Below, piece after piece: positions 1 to 6,270 of a stretch of 7,057 bases of DNA; position 1 is the stretch's first letter; each line of letters opens with the position of its first letter. Below the pieces are notes generated by a model. The model did not search any database. It had not been told where the DNA came from and was given only the letters and a program-made list of their open reading frames with translations. Position numbers and translations under genes: made by a program. The stretch comes from an uncultured Paenibacillaceae bacterium (GTDB lineage: Bacteria; Bacillota; Bacilli; Paenibacillales; DA-C8): the NCBI GenBank assembly GCA_937957685.1, contig CALGAO010000129.1, positions 1 through 7,057 of the forward strand. The letters run 5' to 3'.

Positions 1-5
1 AACAC

Positions 6-70
6 ATCCCTTCGGTAACATTTCGTTGTGAGTGAACCGATCCCTCTTTAGTAACATTTTAACTGAGTGA
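6..70. repeat. Imperfect tandem direct repeat, about 35 bp per unit
   Basis: Two units carry the same three blocks in the same order: ATCCCT at 6-11 and 40-45, GTAACATTT at 15-23 and 51-59, and TGAGTGA at 29-35 and 64-70. The offsets are 34, 36 and 35 bp, so this is a diverged tandem duplication with small indels. It lies upstream of the rpsF promoter and touches the window edge, so further units may exist to the left. No coding function is evident. It could be a remnant of a repeat array or a protein-binding region. Confidence 0.7.
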
Positions 71-80
71 TTGCGTCCTC

Positions 81-109
81 TTGCCATGGGCAATCGCATT
101 TGGTATATT
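81..109 (+). promoter_or_regulatory. Sigma-A type promoter of rpsF-ssb
   Basis: The -35 box TTGCCA (81-86) and the -10 box TATATT (104-109) are separated by exactly 17 bp, and a TG at 101-102 gives an extended -10. Transcription should begin near 116, giving a leader of about 65 nt. This also rules out an in-frame upstream start at 67, which would precede the transcript. The -35 lies inside a small palindrome (TTGCC-ATG-GGCAA, 81-93), and a 7-bp inverted repeat (94-100 and 115-121) flanks the -10. Confidence 0.75.
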
Positions 110-116
110 TAATTAA

Positions 117-180
117 TGCGAGTTTAATCGCTCCTTGCTCCCTGAACCGGGGGCCTTATGTCCAAGAGGAGGTGAATGTT
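117..180 (+). promoter_or_regulatory. rpsF 5' leader, candidate S6:S18-binding autoregulatory RNA
   Basis: The leader can form a small hairpin at its start (GCGA 118-121 with TCGC 128-131). A second stem pairs CTCCTTG (131-137) with 163-171, leaving a 2-nt bulge, and covers part of the Shine-Dalgarno sequence. Inside it is a C-rich/G-rich hairpin (140-142 with about 149-151) whose loop side contains ACCG (146-149). Firmicute rpsF leaders are known to bind an S6:S18 complex through a structure with a conserved CCG element. The resemblance here is by eye only; no covariance model was run, so the identity is tentative. Confidence 0.4.
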
Positions 181-468
181 GTGCGCAATTACGAAGTGAT
201 GTACATTGTTCGTCCAGACGTTGAGCAAGAAACGCTTGATGCGGTTGTCGAAAAGTTCAACGCGATCATCACTACGGGTGGCGGCGAGATTACCAAGCAT
301 GAGGTGCTTGGCAAGAAACGTCTTGCGTACGAGATCAAGAAGTTCCGTGACGGGATCTATGTTCTGACGCAATTCCGTGCAGAAAGTTCCGTTGTGAGCG
401 AGCTTGATCGCGTTCTGAAGATTACGGATGAGATCATCCGTCATCTGATCGTCCGTGACGTTGCCTGA
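181..468 (+). CDS. rpsF: 30S ribosomal protein S6
   Basis: This gene encodes S6, a small-subunit platform protein that binds S18 and 16S rRNA in the central domain. The 95-residue product has the family length and recognisable blocks: RNYEVMYIVRP at the N-terminus, GKKRLAYEIKKFRDGIY at about 44-60, and LKITDEIIRHLIV near the end. The start is GTG at 181, with AGGAGG (167-172) 8 nt upstream. The reading frame is open back to 67, but those 38 extra residues are unlike S6 and precede the predicted transcription start. ssb follows after 21 bp in the same operon. Expression is probably set by the promoter at 81-109 and perhaps by autogenous control through the leader. The identity is secure. Confidence 0.97.
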   Translation: MRNYEVMYIVRPDVEQETLDAVVEKFNAIITTGGGEITKHEVLGKKRLAYEIKKFRDGIYVLTQFRAESSVVSELDRVLKITDEIIRHLIVRDVA

Positions 469-489
469 TCCAGTTAGGAGGGGATTCGA

Positions 490-942
490 ATGCTGAACCG
501 TGTCATCTTGATCGGCAGATTGACCAGAGATCCGGAATTGCGTTATACACCGCAAGGTGTGGCCGTTACCCAGTTTACGCTGGCATGCGACAGGCCTTTC
601 ACCAATCAGCAGGGCGAGCGCGAGGCGGATTTTATTCCGATCGTGACCTGGCGTCAGCTGGCGGAGACTTGCGCCAATTACCTGCGCAAAGGCCGCCTGA
701 CTGCGGTCGAAGGACGACTGCAGGTGCGCAGCTATGACAACAATGAAGGCCGACGCGTATACGTAACGGAAGTGATCGCGGATAATGTCCGGTTCCTGGA
801 GTCGAACCGTAGCGATGATTCCGGCTCTTATGGTGGCAGAGAAAGCTCTGCACGGGATTACGGTCGCAACGACAGCAGGCAGGATCCTTTCGCTAACGAC
901 GGCAGCCCGATTGATCTTTCTGATGATGATTTGCCATTCTGA
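490..942 (+). CDS. ssb: Single-stranded DNA-binding protein SSB (SsbA type)
   Basis: SSB coats single-stranded DNA during replication, recombination and repair and recruits partner proteins. The 150-residue product opens with an OB fold (about 1-105) containing MLNRVILIGRLTRDPELRYTP, the GEREADFIPIVTWRQLAE block and VYVTEVIADNVRFLE. A short, polar, low-complexity linker follows (about 106-130). The C-terminal acidic tip ends in DDDLPF, the conserved partner-docking peptide, preceded by DPFANDGSPIDLS, which closely resembles Bacillus SsbA. The linker is shorter than in B. subtilis SsbA (about 172 residues). The ribosome site AGGAGGGG (476-483) is 6 nt before the ATG. The gene lies 21 bp after rpsF. 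Unusually, no rpsR follows; two terminators do. Confidence 0.97.
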   Translation: MLNRVILIGRLTRDPELRYTPQGVAVTQFTLACDRPFTNQQGEREADFIPIVTWRQLAETCANYLRKGRLTAVEGRLQVRSYDNNEGRRVYVTEVIADNVRFLESNRSDDSGSYGGRESSARDYGRNDSRQDPFANDGSPIDLSDDDLPF

Positions 943-990
943 CATCTGACGCAACTGTGATCGAAGTGAATACTGTTAAAGTCGCTTATT

Positions 991-1015
991 ACCCTTGAGC
1001 AATCAAGGGTTTTTT
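991..1015 (+). terminator. Intrinsic terminator after ssb (first of two)
   Basis: A perfect 8-bp stem, ACCCTTGA (991-998) with TCAAGGGT (1003-1010), is closed by a GCAA tetraloop of the GNRA type. A run of Ts starts at 1010. It lies 48 bp after the ssb stop and should end rpsF-ssb transcription. Confidence 0.9.
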
Positions 1016-1046
1016 CTTTGAATATGCGCAACTTACACAAGAGGAG

Positions 1047-1090
1047 AAAGCTGTTTACCGGAGAAGTTATTTCCGATAAACAGCTTTTTT
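1047..1090 (+). terminator. Second intrinsic terminator, between ssb and the sensor kinase
   Basis: An 11-bp perfect stem (AAAGCTGTTTA 1047-1057 with TAAACAGCTTT 1077-1087) continues after one C-A mismatch into CGGA/TCCG, with a 9-nt loop (1063-1071). A T-tract runs from 1085 to 1090. It is longer than the first terminator and unrelated in sequence. It may back up the first one, or be the original terminator of a gene lost from this position. It lies upstream of the kinase promoter, so it is unlikely to attenuate that gene. Confidence 0.88.
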
Positions 1091-1101
1091 ATTTCATTAA
1101 G

Positions 1102-1131
1102 AATCGCTACAATTTCAGTAACAATCGCTAC
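1102..1131 (+). promoter_or_regulatory. Paired 9-bp direct repeats, candidate operator upstream of the kinase
   Basis: AATCGCTAC occurs at 1102-1110 and again at 1123-1131, exactly 21 bp apart or two helical turns, so both copies face the same side of the DNA. The downstream copy ends 21 bp before the candidate -10 box at 1153, where a -35 would normally lie. This suits a dimeric or two-domain activator such as the AraC-type regulator encoded downstream, implying autoregulation. The binding protein is inferred. Confidence 0.5.
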
Positions 1132-1152
1132 GAAGTTTTGGCGTGCATTTGT

Positions 1153-1158
1153 TATAGT
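1153..1158 (+). promoter_or_regulatory. -10 box of the kinase-regulator operon
   Basis: TATAGT (1153-1158) differs from the sigma-A consensus at one position. The hexamers 16-18 bp upstream (around 1129-1136, e.g. ACGAAG) do not resemble TTGACA, suggesting an activator-dependent promoter. Transcription would start near 1165, giving a very short leader before the GTG at 1181. Confidence 0.5.
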
Positions 1159-1180
1159 GGATGAAAAAGGGGGCGGGGCA

Positions 1181-2980
1181 GTGTATCCCTTAAACAGGCT
1201 GAATATTCGTTCGCAGCTTGTCGTTGTTTTTCTCATCTTAGTGACCCCCATCTTCCTGTTGAACTGGTTTGCCGGAGAGCAAACAGAGGAAATATTGAAG
1301 AATCAAGTGACGGACGCTTATGTCGAGCTGATCAAGCAGAACCACGCCATCATCGATCGCAATATCGATACGGTAAACAAAATCATGACGACGATCATCC
1401 TGAATCCGCTTACCCAGAGCTTCGCCCGAAATCAAGCGAGCGAGGCAGAAGTAAATCGGGTGCAGCAGTATCAATCGATGCATGAACTGTTGGCATCAAG
1501 CTCGATGGGAGTAGATGGAGGGGAGATGATCCGTTATTCGTTCTTTGTCCCGGATGATGAGAAGCAGTACTCTTTCGCCCCAAGTTATCGATCCCGCAAC
1601 AGCAGCTACGTGTTCTTCTTCTCGGAGGAAGATAAACCGGAATGGTATGATGCAGCCGTCGAGCTGAAGGGCAAAGGCGAGCTGAAGATCATCGAAGGCT
1701 CGGGGCCGGAGCCGGTCAAGACAGTGGCTTTCATCCGCGCGGTCAATTATCTGGCTGAAGGCAACCAGGTGATCGGCGTACTCGTCGCCACGAATATGGA
1801 TCGGAAGATCGGCGAATCGGTGAAATCGATCGCTCTGCCAGCAGGCAGCAGCATCATGGTCACAGACATGGAGAACCGACTGTACTTCGGCACAGACGGC
1901 GATGCCGTGATCGATACGCGGATGGAGCTGCCGGACGATGAGGCTTTTACCCATACGGCATCCGACGCTTCATATGTCATCAATGAGGACAATATCTATG
2001 TGCTGCACGAGAATGTGTTGATGGAACACAAGCTGATCTATCGCATTCCTACACTGTCGCTGACGGATCAGCAGAACAAGCTGAAAAGCTCCATCCAGTT
2101 GCTCTCAGGGGTATGCTTCGCTCTCTTCTTCCTCGTCATGTTATACTTCCTTCGTTCCTTGATCACTCCGCTGTTGAAGCTGGTCAGCTTCTTCAAGGTA
2201 TATGAGCCGGGCAAGAGCTTGCCGGAGCTGAGGGAAAGGGAGCGCAGGGACGAGGTAGGCAGTCTGATCGCGTCCATTCACGACATGGCCGATCGATTTA
2301 ATCAATTGGTCCATGACAAGTACATCATGGAGATCCGCAACAAAGAAGCGCAGCTTCAGCTGCTCTATCAGCAGATCAATCCGCATCTGCTCTATAACAC
2401 GCTGGAGAGCGTGTACTGGAAATGCATCCTGCAGGGAGAGAATGAAGCCGCGGATATGATCAAAGATCTGTCCAAGCTCATGCGCATCAGCCTCAGCCGC
2501 GGCAGGGAATTGATCAGCTTGTCGGAGGAGCTGGAACACGCGAGAGCTTATGTCAGCTTGCAGCAGAAACGATTCGAATATGGATTCAAGGTGGAATGGC
2601 AGATTGCAAGTGAAGTGGAGGCCAATGTGATTCCAAAGGTAACCTTGCAGCCGATCATCGAGAATGCGATTATCCACGGCGTCCGCTATATGGAGGAGGA
2701 TGGAGAGATTCTCATCTCCGCCTTCCAGGAGAATGGGCGAGTGTGCATCCAGATCGAGGATAATGGCTATAAGGACGTGAATATAGAGGCAATCCAGAGG
2801 AGCTTGGACGAGGAGGACAACTCCTCGAACTCAGGAGGGTACGGGGCGAGGAATGTGCATAAGCGGATTCAATTGCACTTTGGCTCCGAGTATGGCTTAG
2901 TTTACGAGCGAAGGGAGCCGCAAGGGTTGCGGGTGAAGATGTTCCTTCCAGTTCGAACGAGTCGGCACGACCAAGATTGA
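1181..2980 (+). CDS. YesM-type membrane sensor histidine kinase
   Basis: This is the sensor of a two-component system that reads an extracellular signal and phosphorylates the adjacent regulator. From GTG 1181 the product has 599 residues. Transmembrane helix 1 is at about 12-31, followed by a large extracellular region (about 32-302, probably Cache-like by analogy). Transmembrane helix 2 is at about 303-325, then a HAMP-like linker (about 326-377). The His_kinase domain has YQQINPHLLYNTLE with phosphoacceptor His402. The ATPase domain shows the N box LQPIIENAIIHGV (Asn495), a G1 DNG (527-529) and a G2 GYGARN (about 553-558). The G1 box reads DNGYKD, lacking the second glycine of the usual DNGxG. 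The start at 1181 follows an AAGGGGG-like ribosome site; an in-frame GTG at 1157 overlaps the -10 box. Substrate specificity is unknown. Confidence 0.93.
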   Translation: MYPLNRLNIRSQLVVVFLILVTPIFLLNWFAGEQTEEILKNQVTDAYVELIKQNHAIIDRNIDTVNKIMTTIILNPLTQSFARNQASEAEVNRVQQYQSMHELLASSSMGVDGGEMIRYSFFVPDDEKQYSFAPSYRSRNSSYVFFFSEEDKPEWYDAAVELKGKGELKIIEGSGPEPVKTVAFIRAVNYLAEGNQVIGVLVATNMDRKIGESVKSIALPAGSSIMVTDMENRLYFGTDGDAVIDTRMELPDDEAFTHTASDASYVINEDNIYVLHENVLMEHKLIYRIPTLSLTDQQNKLKSSIQLLSGVCFALFFLVMLYFLRSLITPLLKLVSFFKVYEPGKSLPELRERERRDEVGSLIASIHDMADRFNQLVHDKYIMEIRNKEAQLQLLYQQINPHLLYNTLESVYWKCILQGENEAADMIKDLSKLMRISLSRGRELISLSEELEHARAYVSLQQKRFEYGFKVEWQIASEVEANVIPKVTLQPIIENAIIHGVRYMEEDGEILISAFQENGRVCIQIEDNGYKDVNIEAIQRSLDEEDNSSNSGGYGARNVHKRIQLHFGSEYGLVYERREPQGLRVKMFLPVRTSRHDQD

Positions 2981-3001
2981 CATAGGGAGAGGATGACGCT
3001 T

Positions 3002-4312
3002 ATGTATCATCTGTTGATCGTGGATGATGAGCCGTTGATCTGCAAAGGGTTGCAGAGTCTGCTCATGAGCGCGGGAATGGCGATCAGCTCGATCCACCTG
3101 GCTCACAGCGGAGCGGAAGCGCTCGACTATCTGAGGGTAGAGGAGATTGATCTGCTGATCACCGACATCCAGATGGGTGAGATCAGCGGCATTGACTTGA
3201 TGTATCATGCGAAGATGATCCATCCGCATATTCAGACGATCGTCATATCCGCACATGATAAGTTCCAATATGCTCAGCAGGCTATCCGCCTGGGAGCCAA
3301 GGATTACATCGTGAAGCCGATCAACAATCATCAATTGTTGGATTCGGTCCGCAATGTCCTGCTCAAGATGGACAAGGCAGCTCCGCAGGACAATCCTTAC
3401 ATAAGCAAATTGAAGGAACATTTCGCCATGACGGAGCCTGAACAAGAGTTGACAGCATCGCTCAACGGCTACCTGCGCCGTGAGCAGCCTCTGACGGAAA
3501 GGCTGATCACAAGGCTTACCGGGCCCTACTATGCGGTGATGAAGATCAAGCTTAGGGTTCGTCCTGATCGTCTGAAGGAGAGGGGAGTTTCTGCGGAGGA
3601 CACGCAGTTGTTCCGCTATGCCTCCTTGAATATCGTGCAGGAGATGCTGGATCAGGAGCTGGATCACCTGACGGTCTATTCACCGGATGACGAACTCACC
3701 ATCATCATTCAGTGGAGCGAGCTGGCCTACAGCCAAAGGCCGGCCAATAAGATCGATTACCTGGAGCTCATCGGCCGCTCACTGCACAGTTCGATAGAGC
3801 GGTATCTGAATATCGAGTGCTCGATCGGGTTCAGTCAGATCTTAAGGGGAGTCGAATATCTGCCTGATCTGCATGACCAGGCACTGAAGGCCATCCATTG
3901 GAACCGCGTACATTATGATAACCATGTCTTCTACTACGGTGATCTGAATTGGAGCATCTACGGGGAGGACCCGACAGCAGAGGAGATCTTCGCGCAGAAC
4001 AACAGCATCGTAGAGAAGGTCAAGGAGTTTCTCGAAGCCAATTACCATCAGAAAGGGCTGACGCTGCATGAGGTCGCGCAGAAAAATCATGTCAGTCCCA
4101 ACTACCTCAGCTATCTGTTCAAAAAATTTACCGGATGCGGCCTGTGGGAATATGTCATCAAACTGCGAATGGAAGAGAGCAAGCGGCTCATCCTCACGAC
4201 GGATCTGCGAAGATATGAAATCGCGGATCGGGTCGGGTATGAATCACCTGAGCATTTCAGCAAAATATTCAAAAAATACTTTGGCTTCTCACCTTCCGAT
4301 CTAAAGAAGTAA
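3002..4312 (+). CDS. YesN-type response regulator (REC plus AraC-family HTH)
   Basis: This is the cytoplasmic partner of the kinase and a DNA-binding activator. The 436-residue product has a receiver domain (about 1-122) with acidic pair Asp8-Asp9 in LLIVDDEP, phosphoacceptor Asp55 in LLITDIQM, Ser83 and Lys105 in DYIVKPI. A central region (about 140-325) has no clear motif and resembles the linker common in YesN proteins. The C-terminal AraC-type double helix-turn-helix (about 335-436) shows LTLHEVAQKNHVSPNYLSYLFKK and IADRVGYESPEHFSKIFKKYFGFSPSD. ATG 3002 is preferred over in-frame ATG 2993 because the purine-rich AGGGAGAGG (2984-2992) abuts the latter, and MYHLLIVDDE is the usual family N-terminus. 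It lies 21 bp after the kinase. Likely targets are its own operon and the importer genes downstream. Confidence 0.95.
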   Translation: MYHLLIVDDEPLICKGLQSLLMSAGMAISSIHLAHSGAEALDYLRVEEIDLLITDIQMGEISGIDLMYHAKMIHPHIQTIVISAHDKFQYAQQAIRLGAKDYIVKPINNHQLLDSVRNVLLKMDKAAPQDNPYISKLKEHFAMTEPEQELTASLNGYLRREQPLTERLITRLTGPYYAVMKIKLRVRPDRLKERGVSAEDTQLFRYASLNIVQEMLDQELDHLTVYSPDDELTIIIQWSELAYSQRPANKIDYLELIGRSLHSSIERYLNIECSIGFSQILRGVEYLPDLHDQALKAIHWNRVHYDNHVFYYGDLNWSIYGEDPTAEEIFAQNNSIVEKVKEFLEANYHQKGLTLHEVAQKNHVSPNYLSYLFKKFTGCGLWEYVIKLRMEESKRLILTTDLRRYEIADRVGYESPEHFSKIFKKYFGFSPSDLKK

Positions 4313-4323
4313 GATTGCCTATC

Positions 4324-4343
4324 ATCGGCATAAGATCGCACAT
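4324..4343 (+). promoter_or_regulatory. 20-bp element shared by both importer upstream regions (copy 1)
   Basis: ATCGGCATAAGAT followed by CGCACAT matches the element at 6228-6247 at 16 of 20 positions. Within this copy ATCG recurs after 11 bp (4324 and 4335), about one helical turn, as expected for the two HTH motifs of an AraC-type protein. A candidate -10 box starts 23 bp beyond its end. The proposed role is an activator site for the YesN-type regulator. Confidence 0.5.
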
Positions 4344-4365
4344 TCCCGCTGCCTCTATTCTTCAC

Positions 4366-4371
4366 TAAGAT
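4366..4371 (+). promoter_or_regulatory. Candidate -10 box for the permease genes
   Basis: TAAGAT matches the -10 consensus at 4 of 6 positions and lies at nearly the same distance from the shared 20-bp element as the TATAAT before the binding-protein gene. No -35 is recognisable. TATTCT at 4356-4361 scores equally, so the exact box is uncertain. A 6-bp inverted repeat (TTCTTC 4358-4363, GAAGAA 4373-4378) spans it. Confidence 0.35.
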
Positions 4372-4412
4372 AGAAGAAAAACTGATGAAGATTGGGAGCG
4401 GGAGGACGCACA

Positions 4413-5330
4413 ATGAATCATGCACCAGTCGTGGAGAAAGCACAGCGTGCTGGATCAAGCTACAAATCAGGCAAATACAAGCGATACGTGTGGGGCTTCG
4501 TATTTGTGATACCGGCGATCATCGTATTTGCCCTGTTCTTATGGACGCCGATCGTAAAAGGCGTCATTTACAGCTTCTATAACATCGATTTCGTCAAAGG
4601 GAATACCTTCGTCGGGTGGGCAAATTATGAGAAGGCACTATCGGATCCCTACCTCCTAACAGCAGTGAAGAATACGCTCTACTACATGTTTCTGGGAGTT
4701 GTCATGGGATTCTGGGTGCCTTGTCTGTTTGCGATTGCCATCTCTGAGCTCAGATGGTTCCAAGGCTTCGCCAGGATATCCGCTTATCTGCCCAACGTGG
4801 TTCCGCTTGTTGTCATGTACGGATTATGGCGTTGGTTCTATGATCCGGTCGGGCCGATCAATGGGACGCTCAGTCAGCTGGGAGTGGAACCAATCGCCTT
4901 CCTGACGAATCCAAGCTGGTCGATGATCTCCATCGTATTCATGGAGACGTGGCAGCAATTTGGTTCCGCCATGCTGATCTACTTGGCAGGCATACTCAGC
5001 GTTCCGCGGGATCATTACGAAGCAGCTGAGATCGACGGGGCAGGTGTATGGCACCGGATCCGTTATATCACCCTTCCGTCTATCAAGAACCTGCTGATCT
5101 TGCTCTTCCTCCTTCAGATCATCGCGACATCACAGGGCTTCCAGACTCAGCAGGCGCTGCTTGATGGAGGGCCGAACAATGCGACTCTGACATTCGCCCT
5201 GCTCATCATCAAGTATGCCACGATGAGGCTTAATTACGGTGTTGCATCTGCTCTGGGCGTGCTGATGTTCCTCGTGCTCAGCATCGTCGCCTATATCCAC
5301 TTCAGACTGTCGAACAAGGAGGAGAGCTAG
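4413..5330 (+). CDS. Carbohydrate ABC transporter permease, MalF/UgpA type
   Basis: This is one of the two membrane subunits of a CUT1-family sugar importer. The 305-residue product has a charged cytoplasmic N-terminus (KSGKYKRY) and about six helices, at roughly 27-45, 88-110, 122-143, 168-193, 226-243 and 275-298. The EAA loop EAAEIDGAGVWHRIRYITLP (203-222), which contacts the ATPase, carries the expected glycine and LP. DGGPNNAT at about 251-258 matches the family GGP-N-T block. It is closer to MalF/UgpA than to LplB. The ATG at 4413 has GGGAGG (4400-4405) 7 nt upstream; an in-frame TTG at 4392 overlaps that ribosome site and is rejected. The next permease starts 2 bp after its stop, so the two are cotranscribed. 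The sugar cannot be told from the sequence. Confidence 0.94.
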   Translation: MNHAPVVEKAQRAGSSYKSGKYKRYVWGFVFVIPAIIVFALFLWTPIVKGVIYSFYNIDFVKGNTFVGWANYEKALSDPYLLTAVKNTLYYMFLGVVMGFWVPCLFAIAISELRWFQGFARISAYLPNVVPLVVMYGLWRWFYDPVGPINGTLSQLGVEPIAFLTNPSWSMISIVFMETWQQFGSAMLIYLAGILSVPRDHYEAAEIDGAGVWHRIRYITLPSIKNLLILLFLLQIIATSQGFQTQQALLDGGPNNATLTFALLIIKYATMRLNYGVASALGVLMFLVLSIVAYIHFRLSNKEES

Positions 5331-5332
5331 AC

Positions 5333-6205
5333 ATGAAAGCGCGAGAACGAGGCATCATGTCGAGGTATGATTTCAAGAAGAGACCGGTGGTCTTCATCTA
5401 CAGTTTATCGGTCTTGATGATCGTCATCATGATGTTTACGATGTTGTATCCGATTGCCTACATCTTCATGAATTCCTTGAAGCCGAATCCAGAGCTGTTC
5501 TCGTTCCCGCCCCGCTTCTTCCCCAGCGAATGGGTATGGGACAATTACAGCAAATCATGGGACTATATCCCGTTAACCTTATTCATGAGAAATACACTGT
5601 TGCTATTCGTTGGCAACATGCTCTCGATTATGATCATCACGGGCCCCGCCGCGTTCGGCCTGTCCAAGATGCAAGTGCCCGGCAAACGGTTCATCGCGTT
5701 GTTCTTCCTGACGACGCTCTTGATTCCGCCAACCACCTACATCATTCCGAACTTTATCAACATCAAGGAGCTAGGCCTGCTCAACAGCTTCTGGGCCTTC
5801 TGGCTGCCAGCCGGAGCCAATGCATTCTATCTGCTCCTGCTGAAGAGCTTCTTCGACTCCATCCATCACGAGCTGTTCGAGGCTGCACGAATCGACGGTG
5901 CTTCCGAGCTGAGATGTTACTTCCAGATCGCGTTCCCGTTGTCGGTTCCGATCTTCGCGACGCTGGCGATCTTCGTGTTCAACACTGCCTGGAATGAGTG
6001 GTTCTGGCCTAGCATGGTCATGCACAGCGATGATCGATACCCGCTTGCCACCGCCATCTACAAATACGTCATTCAAGCGAGAATGATGGATTGGAACCAG
6101 CGATTTGCCATCCTGGCCATGGTGACGATCCCGCCGATCGTGATCTTCCTGCTGTTCCAGAAATACATCATCAGAGGCTTGCACTTGTCGGCGGTTAAAG
6201 GGTAA
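5333..6205 (+). CDS. Carbohydrate ABC transporter permease, MalG/UgpE type
   Basis: This is the second membrane subunit, pairing with the preceding permease. The 290-residue product has an N-terminal helix (about 18-46) ending in the MNSLKP block, several further helices, and the EAA loop FEAARIDGASELRCYFQIAFPLSVP (about 182-206). NTAWNEWFWP at 217-226 and the C-terminal QKYIIRGLHLSAVKG (276-290) are family hallmarks. The ribosome site AAGGAGG (5316-5322) lies in the end of the upstream gene, 10 nt before ATG 5333. ATG 5357, with GAGG 4 nt upstream, is a weaker alternative that would shorten the protein by 8 residues. No ATPase gene follows; the pair probably uses a shared MsmX-like ATPase encoded elsewhere, by analogy with B. 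subtilis. Confidence 0.94.
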   Translation: MKARERGIMSRYDFKKRPVVFIYSLSVLMIVIMMFTMLYPIAYIFMNSLKPNPELFSFPPRFFPSEWVWDNYSKSWDYIPLTLFMRNTLLLFVGNMLSIMIITGPAAFGLSKMQVPGKRFIALFFLTTLLIPPTTYIIPNFINIKELGLLNSFWAFWLPAGANAFYLLLLKSFFDSIHHELFEAARIDGASELRCYFQIAFPLSVPIFATLAIFVFNTAWNEWFWPSMVMHSDDRYPLATAIYKYVIQARMMDWNQRFAILAMVTIPPIVIFLLFQKYIIRGLHLSAVKG

Positions 6206-6227
6206 CGGGATCGTAAGGCTGCACATA

Positions 6228-6247
6228 ATCGGCTTAAGATTAGACAT
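6228..6247 (+). promoter_or_regulatory. 20-bp element shared by both importer upstream regions (copy 2)
   Basis: ATCGGCTTAAGAT followed by TAGACAT matches 4324-4343 at 16 of 20 positions, in the same orientation. It ends exactly where a -35 box would begin for the TATAAT at 6271. With transcription starting near 6283 it would cover about -55 to -36, a typical place for an AraC-type activator touching RNA polymerase. Confidence 0.5.
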
Positions 6248-6270
6248 CGTGTTCAGCAAATACAACCTCC

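Noticed and set aside
126..134. AATCGCTCC in the rpsF leader, similar to the AATCGCTAC repeats before the kinase
   Set aside because: It is a single copy, downstream of the rpsF transcription start and explained by leader pairing; a link to the sugar regulator is not supported.
67..180. N-terminal extension of S6 by 38 residues from an ATG at 67
   Set aside because: The extra residues do not resemble S6, the start lies upstream of the predicted transcription start near 116, and a strong ribosome site sits before GTG 181.
124..954. Long minus-strand open frame opposite rpsF and ssb, and similar ones opposite the kinase, regulator and binding-protein genes (e.g. 2897-3667, 6298-7050)
   Set aside because: They are antisense to well-recognised genes and their translations have no recognisable domains; they reflect codon bias of the sense genes.
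1157..1180. Kinase start at GTG 1157
   Set aside because: It overlaps the -10 box TATAGT and has no ribosome site; GTG 1181 has a purine-rich site at proper spacing.
4313..4343. Terminator after the response-regulator gene
   Set aside because: Only a 4-bp stem (TGCC/GGCA) without a T-tract is present; read-through from the regulator into the permeases remains possible.
4344..4403. Inverted repeat TCCCGCT (4344-4350) with AGCGGGA (4397-4403), which would cover the permease ribosome site
   Set aside because: The 7-bp stem spans a loop of 46 nt, and its left arm lies upstream of the likely transcription start, so it is probably not in the main transcript.
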